Under the pieces are notes generated by a model. That model was not told the origin of the DNA and searched no databases. It was given only the letters and a program-made list of their open reading frames with translations. From CAG-791 sp045113775 (GTDB lineage Bacteria > Bacillota > Clostridia > Lachnospirales > Lachnospiraceae): a stretch of 35,213 nucleotides of DNA. The stretch spans positions 1 through 35,213 of the forward strand of contig JBGUJH010000101.1 in assembly GCA_045113775.1 (NCBI GenBank). The letters are read 5' to 3'. Each line of letters opens with the position of its first letter. Within the stretch, counting starts at the first letter, position 1. The translations under genes and the position numbers were made by a program. Below are positions 22,937 through 30,865 of this stretch, piece by piece.

Positions 22937-22958
22937 AAACGTTTAAGAAATTTAAACG
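22937..22958. promoter_or_regulatory. Candidate LacI-family operator 2
   Basis: AAACGTTT (22937-22944) overlaps an inverted repeat of CGTTTAA (22940-22946) and TTAAACG (22952-22958). It shares the AAACGTTT core with operator 1. It lies about 50 bp before the lacI start, a position suited to autoregulation. Confidence 0.5.
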
Positions 22959-23009
22959 AATTCGCTTCGAAACTAACGAGAGTAGTTTTAAGAAGGACAG
23001 GAGGCGCAT

Positions 23010-24035
23010 ATGGTTTCGATGAAAGACCTGGCAGCTGCCTGCAATGTCTCGATAGCGACTGTGAGTAAAGCATTGAACGACCAGCACGATGTCAGCGCCA
23101 AGACAAAGGAGATGGTCAGGAAAAAGGCCAAGGAGATGGGATATTTCCCGAATTCTGCCGCTAAAGCCCTTAAGACAAACCGGTCACATAATATAGGAGT
23201 CCTTTTTGTGGACGAGGCCCAGAGCGGCCTGACACATGACTTCTTCGCAAATGTACTGGACAGTTTTAAGAGAACGATCGAACTCAGGGACTATGATCTG
23301 ACATTGGTTAACTGCAGCAAGACCCATAGCGGTTCCATGACTTATCTGGAAAGGACCAGATACAGAGGGTTGGACGGTGTAGCAATAGCGTGCATCGACT
23401 TCAAGGATCCTGAAGTGATCGAACTGGTCGACAGCAGCATCCCGGTTGTTACCATCGACTACATCTTTAACAACAGGATCGCAGTGATCTCGGACAATGT
23501 GAAAGGAATGAGAGACCTGGTCACATATGTATACGAGATGGGACACAGGAAGATCGCTTACATTCACGGAAATGATTCTTCCGTTACGCAGGCGAGGGTA
23601 TCCTCCTTCTACACGACCTGTACTCAGCTCGGTATTGAAGTTCCGGAGGAATACATCAGGAGAGCGGATTACAGAGATACGGAAGAGGCTTATCTGAGGA
23701 CAATGGAACTGCTCAACCTGAGCGATCCGCCGACCTGCATTCTCTACCCCGATGATTTCGCCGGGTTCGGCGGGATCAACGCGATCAGGGAGAAAGGGCT
23801 CGTGATTCCTGATGACATATCCGTAGCCGGTTATGACGGAATAAGGATAGGAAGACACATCGAGCCGAAGCTCACGACGATCCGCCAGGATACGGAACAG
23901 ATCGGGAAACAGGCAGCGGAGAATCTGATCCGGCTGATCGAACATCCAAGATCCACGATCATACGTCCGATCGTTGTGGAAGGGGAACTCTACAAAGGCA
24001 GTACAGTGAAGGACATCAACAGAATCGCCGAATGA
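23010..24035 (+). CDS. LacI-family transcriptional regulator
   Basis: This is a ligand-responsive repressor or activator of 341 residues. The N-terminal HTH is VSMKDLAAACNVSIATVSKA, followed by the hinge helix region NSAAKALKTNRSHNIGVLF. The rest is a periplasmic-binding-protein-like sugar domain (VTIDYIFNN, DDISVAGYDG, and LTTIRQDTEQIGKQAAENLI near the C-terminus). The start follows AGGAGGCGCAT. It lies between the divergent cellobiose phosphorylase gene and the sugar transporter operon, so it probably controls both in response to the transported sugar. Two palindromes with the AAACGTTT core in the divergent region are its likely sites. No such palindrome was found directly upstream of the transporter operon. 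Confidence 0.93.
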   Translation: MVSMKDLAAACNVSIATVSKALNDQHDVSAKTKEMVRKKAKEMGYFPNSAAKALKTNRSHNIGVLFVDEAQSGLTHDFFANVLDSFKRTIELRDYDLTLVNCSKTHSGSMTYLERTRYRGLDGVAIACIDFKDPEVIELVDSSIPVVTIDYIFNNRIAVISDNVKGMRDLVTYVYEMGHRKIAYIHGNDSSVTQARVSSFYTTCTQLGIEVPEEYIRRADYRDTEEAYLRTMELLNLSDPPTCILYPDDFAGFGGINAIREKGLVIPDDISVAGYDGIRIGRHIEPKLTTIRQDTEQIGKQAAENLIRLIEHPRSTIIRPIVVEGELYKGSTVKDINRIAE

Positions 24036-24046
24036 AAACATTCGGC
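24027..24046 (+). terminator. Possible terminator or mRNA-stability hairpin at the lacI stop
   Basis: GCCGAATG and CATTCGGC pair around aaaa, overlapping the lacI stop codon. No T-run follows, so it may be a stability hairpin rather than a true terminator. Confidence 0.4.
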
Positions 24047-24158
24047 CTGACAATACACTAAGTCATAATGGCAAACACCATGAAAATGGATTGCATATAA
24101 CACAAAAAAATACCGTAACACAATGGTGTGTGCGGCAAATAAAAAGGGAGGTCACCTA

Positions 24159-25619
24159 ATGAAAAAAAGAACACTCAGTCTGATTCTTGCGACAGCTATG
24201 GTTGCCGGCTCTCTTATGGGATGCGGCGGCGGAAGCGCTTCATCCTCAGCTCCTGCAGAAGAGCCTGCAGCTGAGGCAGAGGCACCTGCAGAGGAAGCAG
24301 CGGAAGCTCCTGCAGAGGAAGCAGCAGCAGAGCCCGCAGCAGAAGTTCCTGCAGGCGCAGCTGTGGTCAACATTTACTGCTGGAACAATGAGTTCCCCAA
24401 CAGAATGAAAGATCACTATCCGGGATTCGTAGCAAACGACGCTAACGACTCCACCAAGGGCGGCAAGATCGGCGACACAGTCATCAATTTCGTAGTCACC
24501 GACAACAAGGACAACATGTACCAGAACAAGCTGGACGAAGCTCTTGCAGCGCAGGCTACGGCAGCTGACAATGACAAAGTAGACATCTTCCTGATCGAAG
24601 CTGACTACGCTATGAAGTACACAGATCCCGAAGTCAACGTGGCAATGCCTCTCGACGAGCTGGGAATCACAGACGCTGATCTTTCCAAGCAGTTCCAGTA
24701 CACCAAGGATGTCGTAACAGACGCAGACGGCAAGATCCGCGGTTCCTCCTGGCAGGCATGCTCCGGCGGCCTCATCTTCAACAGAGAGATCGCTAAGCAG
24801 GTCCTCGGTTCTGATGACCTTGAGACTGTTCAGGCTGCAGTCGCTGACTGGGATGCATTCAATGCTACAGCTCAGAAGATGAAAGACGCAGGCTTCAAGA
24901 TCGTTGCTACAGTTAACGATACTTTCCGCGTATACTCCAACAACGTATCCGGCAAGTGGGTACAGGACGGCAAGATCGTAGTTGATGACAACGTTAAGAA
25001 ATGGGCAGATGATTCCAAGGCTCTCGTAGATGCAGGCATGACCACAACCAACGATATGTGGAGTGATGACTGGAGCAAGGGCTTCCAGGCACCCGGCGAT
25101 GTATTCTGCTACTTTGGCCCCGCATGGCTGATCAACTTCTCCATGGGCGCTGATCCTTCCAAGGATGATGACGGTTCCATCGCACACGCTGGCGGCTGGG
25201 GACTTGTAAACGGACCTCAGGGCTTCTACTGGGGCGGCACATGGATCTGCGCAGCACAGGGCACAGACAATGCTGACATCGTTAAGGATATCATCCTCAA
25301 CATGACGACCAACGACGACATCATGAAGGACATCGCTGTTAAGGATTCCGATTGCGTCAACAACAAGGACGTCCTCAATGCACTTGCAACCGATGAGACA
25401 TTCGGAAACGCTATCCTCGGCGGCCAGAACCCTTATCAGATGCTTTCCGACGGCGCTGAGAAGATCGACCTGAGCAACCTTTCCGAGTATGACCAGGCTT
25501 GCGTAGAAGAGTATCAGAACGCTATGAAGAACTTCTTCGACGGAAACGCTACTTATGATGAAGCTCTTGCACAGTTCTACAAAGCTGTTGGCGAGAAGCA
25601 CCCTGAGCTTGCACAGTAA
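24159..25619 (+). CDS. Sugar ABC transporter substrate-binding lipoprotein (SBP 1)
   Basis: This extracellular solute-binding protein (family 1 type) has 486 residues. The lipoprotein signal has lipobox LMGC, followed by an Ala/Glu/Pro-rich flexible stretch to about residue 70. The binding domain opens with VVNIYCWNNEFPNRMKDHYP, a typical first beta-strand of sugar binders. Aromatic residues of likely sugar contact include SSWQACSGG and the Trp-rich WGLVNGPQGFYWGGTW. The start follows GGGAGG, and an upstream ATG at 24123 is weaker. A hairpin terminator downstream (25676-25707) lies before the permease genes, so this gene is probably made in excess. Its codons look like those of a highly expressed gene. 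It has two diverged paralogues downstream. The ligand, probably cellobiose or similar, is inferred from the neighbouring phosphorylase. Confidence 0.9.
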   Translation: MKKRTLSLILATAMVAGSLMGCGGGSASSSAPAEEPAAEAEAPAEEAAEAPAEEAAAEPAAEVPAGAAVVNIYCWNNEFPNRMKDHYPGFVANDANDSTKGGKIGDTVINFVVTDNKDNMYQNKLDEALAAQATAADNDKVDIFLIEADYAMKYTDPEVNVAMPLDELGITDADLSKQFQYTKDVVTDADGKIRGSSWQACSGGLIFNREIAKQVLGSDDLETVQAAVADWDAFNATAQKMKDAGFKIVATVNDTFRVYSNNVSGKWVQDGKIVVDDNVKKWADDSKALVDAGMTTTNDMWSDDWSKGFQAPGDVFCYFGPAWLINFSMGADPSKDDDGSIAHAGGWGLVNGPQGFYWGGTWICAAQGTDNADIVKDIILNMTTNDDIMKDIAVKDSDCVNNKDVLNALATDETFGNAILGGQNPYQMLSDGAEKIDLSNLSEYDQACVEEYQNAMKNFFDGNATYDEALAQFYKAVGEKHPELAQ

Positions 25620-25675
25620 TCTGATTTCGGACTGATCCCGATATACACGAAGTAAGCGAAGTTCAAGTAATTGAG

Positions 25676-25707
25676 AAGGGCCTGTCCTGCTTGATGGGCA
25701 GGCCCTT
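25676..25707 (+). terminator. Hairpin between SBP 1 and the permeases, likely partial terminator
   Basis: AAGGGCCTGTCC pairs with GGGCAGGCCCTT over 12 positions (one G-T) around an 8-nt loop, followed by ATTTTA. It would let most transcripts end after SBP 1, with read-through to the permeases. Confidence 0.75.
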
Positions 25708-25848
25708 ATTTTACGCAAAATCCTGAGTAATATGCAGAAAACGTACCTGAGTTAAGATCCGGAGGACACCCCGTGCCGGATAAAAGCGTAGCGCGGAGCG
25801 TGCTGCGGGTTTTAAACAAATGCTGCATAATCATAGAGGGAGGTAAGG

Positions 25849-26766
25849 ATGGAAAAAACGGTACACAAGAGTAACAACGTTAATAAGCATAACCGGTGGG
25901 GATATATTTTCCTAATTCCTTTCGTTGTTGTATTCGTTGTCTTTCAGCTGATTCCGCTGATCAGTACGATCTACAACAGCTTTTTTGAAAACTACAAGAG
26001 CGGACTCAAACAGATCGGACCTAATTTTATCGGCATGCAGAACTTTGTGACGCTCTTTAAGAGCGGCGACCTGCCCCTGTATTTCAAGAATACGATGATC
26101 ATGTGGATCCTGGGGTTTGTTCCCCAGATCCTGGTATCGCTTCTTCTGGGTGCGTGGTTCACGGATCCTTCGCTCAGGCTTAAATTCCAGAGATTTTTTA
26201 AGACAGTTATCTATCTGCCCAACCTGATCATGGCATCCGCGTTTTCAATGCTGTTCTTCACATTGTTCAGCGACAGCGGCCCTGTCAACTCGATCCTTGT
26301 ATCGATCGGCATCCTGGCCAGGCCTTACAGCTTTATGTCTCATGTATGGAGCGTCAGGGGGCTGGTCGCGATGATGAACTTCCTGATGTGGTTCGGTAAT
26401 ACGACGATCCTCCTGATGGCCGGTATGATGGGTATAGACCAGTCACTGTTTGAAGCCGCGGAAGTGGACGGAGCTACGGCAAGAGATATTTTCTTCAAGA
26501 TCACACTTCCCCTGCTTCGCCCGATCCTGATCTACGTTATGATCACATCCCTGATCGGCGGTCTGCAGATGTTCGATGTACCTCAGATCCTGACCAACGG
26601 CAAGGGCGACCCGATGAGAACCTCCATGACGCTGATCATGTACTTGAACAAGCACCTGTTCAGCAAGAACTACGGTATGGCCGGTGCGCTTTCGGTCATC
26701 CTGCTGATCATCACCGGTATTCTCAGCATGATCGTGTTCAAGGTCTCCGCGACCAATGAAAAGTAA
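25849..26766 (+). CDS. Sugar ABC transporter permease, MalF/UgpA type
   Basis: This inner-membrane permease of 305 residues has about six hydrophobic helices and the conserved EAA loop near residues 200-220 (EAAEVDGATARDIFFKITLP), where the ATPase docks. The start follows GGGAGG. The stop is 12 bp from the next gene's start, so the two permeases are certainly one unit and form the heterodimeric channel. No ATPase gene is in this locus. Sugar CUT1 transporters in Firmicutes often share one ATPase (MsmK/MsiK) encoded elsewhere, and that is the likely case here. Confidence 0.94.
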   Translation: MEKTVHKSNNVNKHNRWGYIFLIPFVVVFVVFQLIPLISTIYNSFFENYKSGLKQIGPNFIGMQNFVTLFKSGDLPLYFKNTMIMWILGFVPQILVSLLLGAWFTDPSLRLKFQRFFKTVIYLPNLIMASAFSMLFFTLFSDSGPVNSILVSIGILARPYSFMSHVWSVRGLVAMMNFLMWFGNTTILLMAGMMGIDQSLFEAAEVDGATARDIFFKITLPLLRPILIYVMITSLIGGLQMFDVPQILTNGKGDPMRTSMTLIMYLNKHLFSKNYGMAGALSVILLIITGILSMIVFKVSATNEK

Positions 26767-26778
26767 GGAGGAGGAATA

Positions 26779-27639
26779 ATGAGCGAGAGCAAAGCAAATA
26801 AACAAACAAATTCTGTACATGCGAGAAGAGCAGTCGCATATATTGTGCTGATCATTCTTTCATTCCTCTGCCTGGTATGGTTCTATGTGTTGTTCATCAA
26901 CGCGACGCGTTCAAACAACCAGCTGAAGTCCGGATTTACTCCGCTCCCCAGCCACTACCTGGTCCAGAACATGAGAAACCTGTTCAACGGGGCTACACCT
27001 GTTGTAAGAGGTATGCTCAACTCCCTGACCATCGCTGCCTGCAGTGCGGTACTGTGCGTATACTTCTCGACAATGACGGCTTACGGCATTCATGCATATG
27101 AGTTTAAGGGCAAAAAAGCGATCTTCACCTTCATACTTGCCATCATGATGATCCCGACACAGGTCAGTGCTCTCGGTTTCATCCGCTTGATGAACCAGAT
27201 GAAGCTCAGCGACACATATATACCGCTGATCATTCCCTCGATCGCGGCTCCTGTCACTTTCTTCTATATGAAGCAGTACATGGAATCCAACCTCCCCGGA
27301 TCCCTGATCGAAGCGGCGAGAATAGACGGCGCAAGTGAGATCAAGATCTTTAACTCGATCATCCTTCCGCTTATGAAGCCGGCGATCGCTGTACAGGCGA
27401 TCTTCACCTTCGTAGCGAGCTGGAACAACTACTTCACTCCGAACCTGATCATCAGCAGCAAGATGAAGAAGACTCTTCCCATCCTGCTCGCAGAGTTGCG
27501 TAACTCTGACTGGAAGACCTTTGATATGGGCCAGGTCTATGCGATGATCGCATTTGCCATCTTCCCTGTCATTGTTGTTTACCTCCTTCTTTCCAAATAC
27601 ATCGTCGGCGGTGTCACAGCCGGTGGCGTCAAGGAATAA
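26779..27639 (+). CDS. Sugar ABC transporter permease, MalG/UgpE type
   Basis: The second permease of the pair has 286 residues and six predicted helices. The EAA-type motif is EAARIDGASEIKIFNSIILP. The N-terminal helix (YIVLIILSFLCLVWFYVLF) and the long external loop with NQLKSGFTPLPSHY are typical of the MalG branch. The ribosome site AAGGAGGAGG overlaps the stop region of the preceding gene, which suggests translational coupling. A strong terminator (27670-27702) follows. Confidence 0.94.
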   Translation: MSESKANKQTNSVHARRAVAYIVLIILSFLCLVWFYVLFINATRSNNQLKSGFTPLPSHYLVQNMRNLFNGATPVVRGMLNSLTIAACSAVLCVYFSTMTAYGIHAYEFKGKKAIFTFILAIMMIPTQVSALGFIRLMNQMKLSDTYIPLIIPSIAAPVTFFYMKQYMESNLPGSLIEAARIDGASEIKIFNSIILPLMKPAIAVQAIFTFVASWNNYFTPNLIISSKMKKTLPILLAELRNSDWKTFDMGQVYAMIAFAIFPVIVVYLLLSKYIVGGVTAGGVKE

Positions 27640-27669
27640 TCACGAGAACAGAAAAAACGTGAAAGTCAT

Positions 27670-27702
27670 AAACGGCGTATCCGAATTCGGATGCGCCGTT
27701 TT
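27670..27702 (+). terminator. Intrinsic terminator after the permease genes
   Basis: AAACGGCG and ATCCG pair with CGGAT and CGCCGTTT around aatt, with a single T/G opposition, and are followed by TTGT. The SBP 2 gene downstream therefore needs read-through or its own promoter. A TACAAT at 27722-27727 is a possible -10. Confidence 0.85.
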
Positions 27703-27760
27703 GTATGTCCGAAAACTGTGGTACAATACAAAAATATAAACCACGTACGAGAGGAACAAG

Positions 27761-29272
27761 ATGAGAATTAAAAGGATTACAGCAGCTGTATTGTCAGCGC
27801 TGATCGCCGTCAGCAGTACGGGATGCGCTGCAGTGACAGACCTGATGGAAAAATATAATATAGATATCCCGTTTCTGACGGGGAATGGCCGGGAAAATGC
27901 CGCAGGAGGACAGACAGCGGCTGACGGTACCACAGGGGCAGAAGCAGAGACTGCGAGTGCCCTGGAGCCGGAGGAGGAGCTCTCTCCTGAAGAGATCCGC
28001 AGAAGGAGCGAGGGAAAAGTCCTGAACATATACTGCTGGGACGAGTCATTGGAATCACTGTTTATCATGTACTATCCCGGTTATGAGGATATCGAGGACA
28101 GGAAGGGCAGGATAGGGAATGTCACTATAAACTGGGTGATCCCTGAGGAAGAAGATAAGTACATGGATCTTGTCGCGGAGAAGCTCCTCACGGCTGAATA
28201 TCTGCAGCCTGACGAAAGGGTGGATCTCTATCTGGCACCGGAGGAGGACCTGTCAATCTATGTAAACAGCGATTATTCTCTGGACGTCAGGGAAAAAGTG
28301 GGACTCACGGATGAGGAACTGGAGGATCAGTTCCCATTTACCCAGCAGATGGCTTCTACAGATGATGGAATTCTCAAGGCGGTGACATGGCAGGCCACAC
28401 CGGGCGTATTTGTTTACCGCAGGTCCATCGCGAAAGACGTGCTTGGTACGGATGATCCCGGCGCAGTCCAGAAAGAACTGGAGAACTGGACGAAATTCCG
28501 GGCGACGGCCGCCAAGATGGGCGATAAAAAGTATTTCATGCTCTCCGGATACTATGACGCATTTTCCGCTTTCAGGTTCAGTGCCGAGAAGCACTGGGAA
28601 AATGACGGCGCACTCGTGATCCCAGACGCCATGATCGAATGGCGGAACATGATGGCTGATTTCACGAAGAAGAACTACCACAATAAGACATATATCGGAG
28701 AAGCTGAGTGGGTTGCCGACCAGGGACCTTCCGGTAAGGTCTTCGGTTTCTTCAGGGCAATCGGCGATATCGATTCCAGAATGGCAGCGTACTCCCTGGA
28801 GGACGCCGATCTGGCTCCTCAGGCAGGAAACGGTATTTACGGTGATTATGCTGTATGCTGCGGCCCGCAGACTTTTGTCAGCGGCGGCGCCTGGATCCTG
28901 GCATCCCCCAGTTCGGACAACCTTATCTTAGACAAAGAGATCATGGAGAACTTTACCTGCAACAGTGCTCTTCTGTATAAGATCGCCGGGAATGAAGAAA
29001 TATTTACGAACACGATCTCCGGAATGAGGAGACTTGCCGGTGAAGACAGGAAGGACGCTTTCCTCGGCGGGCAGGATCCGTTCGATATCTATTACCAGGC
29101 GGCCACACGTCTTTCCTGCCTGTCTGCAGGCAATTATGACAGATGGATGGGGGACACTTTCAGGAACAGCCTGATCAAATCTTTTACAGGGGAGATGACG
29201 CAGGACGAGGCTATGGAGTATTTTTACCAGCGTGTGAAAGCGCGCTATCCGGAACTGAAGGTAAGTAACTGA
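27761..29272 (+). CDS. Substrate-binding lipoprotein paralogue (SBP 2)
   Basis: The 503-residue lipoprotein has lipobox SSTGC near residue 22. It is homologous to SBP 1 and closer to SBP 3. Shared segments include LNIYCWDESLESLF at the start of the binding domain, QATPGVFVYRRSIAKDVLGT and GGQDPFDIYYQAA near the end. It keeps the YCW tryptophan of SBP 1. The internal region corresponding to the SBP 1 sugar-contact segment is different (YYDAFSAFRFSAEKHWEND), which suggests altered ligand choice. It follows a strong terminator, so it is probably expressed from its own weak promoter. It may feed the same permease pair with another ligand, act as a sensor, or be redundant. Confidence 0.85.
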   Translation: MRIKRITAAVLSALIAVSSTGCAAVTDLMEKYNIDIPFLTGNGRENAAGGQTAADGTTGAEAETASALEPEEELSPEEIRRRSEGKVLNIYCWDESLESLFIMYYPGYEDIEDRKGRIGNVTINWVIPEEEDKYMDLVAEKLLTAEYLQPDERVDLYLAPEEDLSIYVNSDYSLDVREKVGLTDEELEDQFPFTQQMASTDDGILKAVTWQATPGVFVYRRSIAKDVLGTDDPGAVQKELENWTKFRATAAKMGDKKYFMLSGYYDAFSAFRFSAEKHWENDGALVIPDAMIEWRNMMADFTKKNYHNKTYIGEAEWVADQGPSGKVFGFFRAIGDIDSRMAAYSLEDADLAPQAGNGIYGDYAVCCGPQTFVSGGAWILASPSSDNLILDKEIMENFTCNSALLYKIAGNEEIFTNTISGMRRLAGEDRKDAFLGGQDPFDIYYQAATRLSCLSAGNYDRWMGDTFRNSLIKSFTGEMTQDEAMEYFYQRVKARYPELKVSN

Positions 29273-29281
29273 GAAATGATG

Positions 29282-29293
29282 CGCACGCGTGCG
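29282..29293. repeat. Perfect palindrome CGCACGCGTGCG
   Basis: A 12-bp perfect palindrome just after the SBP 2 stop codon and just before the long-type repeat at 29304-29360. Confidence 0.5.
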
Positions 29294-29303
29294 GAATGGA
29301 ATA

Positions 29304-29360
29304 TGCTGCCTTTCCGGCAGCCCGCACGCGGCGCAGCGGCTCGCGCTGCGAGCCTTTACC
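29304..29360 (+). repeat. Dispersed GC-rich intergenic repeat, long type (copy 3) plus short core
   Basis: This is the most complete copy in the window. It starts with a GCTGCC/GGCAGC hairpin (29305-29320). The 22-base block shared with 10915-10951 follows (29322-29343). It ends with GGCTCGCGCTGCGAGCC and TTTACC, as at 16197-16220. It ends 16 nt before the SBP 3 start codon. Confidence 0.75.
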
Positions 29361-29376
29361 GTGAAGGAGATCGATC

Positions 29377-30864
29377 ATGAGGCAAAAAACCGCTCTGCTG
29401 CTTGCAGCTGTATTATGCATTAGTTTGTGTGCCGGATGCGGCTCATCGGAAAAAAAGGAAGATTCTGCGGGAACTGAAAACGCGGGCGCTTCTGAGACTG
29501 TCTATGTCGCCTATGACGGCAGTACGACAGCAGAGACAGAACCGGAGGAGGAGCAGGAAGAGCGGGTGTTCGTAATTTATTGCATCGGAGAGGACTTCAA
29601 GAACCGCGTCCAGGACTTCTATCCGGAATATGAGACCGCGGGAGAGGACAGCGGCATGATCGGGAATGTGCGCGTGCAGTGGCACGTTTACTCTGACGCG
29701 CAGGAATACAGGGAAGATCTGGATGAGCGGCTGAGCGCGCAGGCAGATCCCGATACGGGCTCCGCAATAGAAGGAACGGATCCCAATGAGAGGATCGACT
29801 TGTTTGTCGTGGACGAAAACTATCTGAGAGATTATGTGGAGTCCGGATGGTCACTGGATGTGAAGGAAGGGGCGGGCCTGACAGAAAAGGAGCTGTCGGA
29901 CCAGTTCCTCTATACGCAGCAGATGGCGACAGATGGAAACGGCAGATTAAAGGCAGTGAGCTGGCAGGCAACACCCGGCGTATTTGCTTACCGCAGATCT
30001 ATTGCCAAAGAAGTGCTTGGAACTGATGATCCCGAAAAAGTCCAGGAGGCGGTATCTGATTGGGAAAGCTTTGCTGAGACGGCACAGGCCGTCAAAGAAG
30101 CAGGTTATTATATGCTCTCCGGTTACGGAGACGCGTATCGGGTATACGCGGACAATGTGACAAGCGCCTGGGTAGAAGACGGAGCCCTCAATATCGACCC
30201 TCATTTGGAAGACTGGGCGGTCCAGACCCGCGAATTTGCGGAAAACGGCTATACACACGGTACGGAACAGTGGAGCGATGAATGGAGAGCGGACCACACG
30301 GGAGACGGCAAAGTATTCGGCTTTTTCTATTCGAGCTGGGGGATCCACTACACACTTCAGGACAAAGCAGAAGGCGGGACAGATGAAGAGGACAAGAGCG
30401 GCGACGTGACAAGCGCGACCGGGGACTATGCAGTGTGCAGAGGACCGGAACCGAGCCACTACGGAGGACAGTGGATCGTCGCAGCAGCAGGAGGGGACGA
30501 TGCAGAACTGGCAGGATCGATAATGAGAGAGCTGACCTGCAGCCCGGAAACCATGAAAAAGATCACAAGAGATATCCGTGAATTCACAAATACGGTCAGC
30601 GGCATGACTGAGCTTGGACAGAGCGACTACAAAGCGGAAGTTCTCGGCGGCCAGAATCCAATCCCGATCTACGTGGAATCCGCAAAACTCCTGTCCAAGA
30701 TGCATACGACATCCTACGACGATGACCTGGACATGGGATTCCAGGTCACGATGCAGGACTATTTTGATGGGAAAGTTTCCGAAATAGATGCCCTTGAGAC
30801 ATTTCGCAAGGTTGCGCTGAGCAGATACGAGGAGCTCGAGGATCTGTCCGGAGAAGAAGAGTAG
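29377..30864 (+). CDS. Substrate-binding lipoprotein paralogue (SBP 3)
   Basis: The 495-residue lipoprotein has lipobox LCAGC. It is a paralogue of SBP 1 and SBP 2. Close identity with SBP 2 is seen in the middle (TQQMATDGNGRLKAVSWQAT, then PGVFAYRRSIAKEVLGTDDP). GGQNPIPIYVESAKLL matches the C-terminal GGQ motif of both others. The binding-domain opening reads VFVIYCIGEDFKNRVQDFYP, so the YCW tryptophan of SBP 1 and SBP 2 is Ile here. The start follows AAGGAGATCG, and a palindromic repeat lies immediately upstream. Its stop codon is one base from the stop of the opposing lipid-kinase gene, leaving no room for a separate terminator. Confidence 0.85.
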   Translation: MRQKTALLLAAVLCISLCAGCGSSEKKEDSAGTENAGASETVYVAYDGSTTAETEPEEEQEERVFVIYCIGEDFKNRVQDFYPEYETAGEDSGMIGNVRVQWHVYSDAQEYREDLDERLSAQADPDTGSAIEGTDPNERIDLFVVDENYLRDYVESGWSLDVKEGAGLTEKELSDQFLYTQQMATDGNGRLKAVSWQATPGVFAYRRSIAKEVLGTDDPEKVQEAVSDWESFAETAQAVKEAGYYMLSGYGDAYRVYADNVTSAWVEDGALNIDPHLEDWAVQTREFAENGYTHGTEQWSDEWRADHTGDGKVFGFFYSSWGIHYTLQDKAEGGTDEEDKSGDVTSATGDYAVCRGPEPSHYGGQWIVAAAGGDDAELAGSIMRELTCSPETMKKITRDIREFTNTVSGMTELGQSDYKAEVLGGQNPIPIYVESAKLLSKMHTTSYDDDLDMGFQVTMQDYFDGKVSEIDALETFRKVALSRYEELEDLSGEEE

Positions 30865-30865
30865 T

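Noticed and set aside
22808..23068. 86-codon open frame overlapping the lacI start
   Set aside because: No ribosome site, Lys-rich AT-driven composition, covers a candidate operator and runs into lacI in another frame.
24036..24158. Catabolite-response (cre) site or promoter before SBP 1
   Set aside because: TGAAAATGGATTGCA only loosely resembles a cre, and no -35/-10 pair with good spacing was found.
24246..25718. 490-codon open frame antisense to SBP 1
   Set aside because: Explained by the strong codon bias of SBP 1 on the other strand. No homology and no ribosome site.
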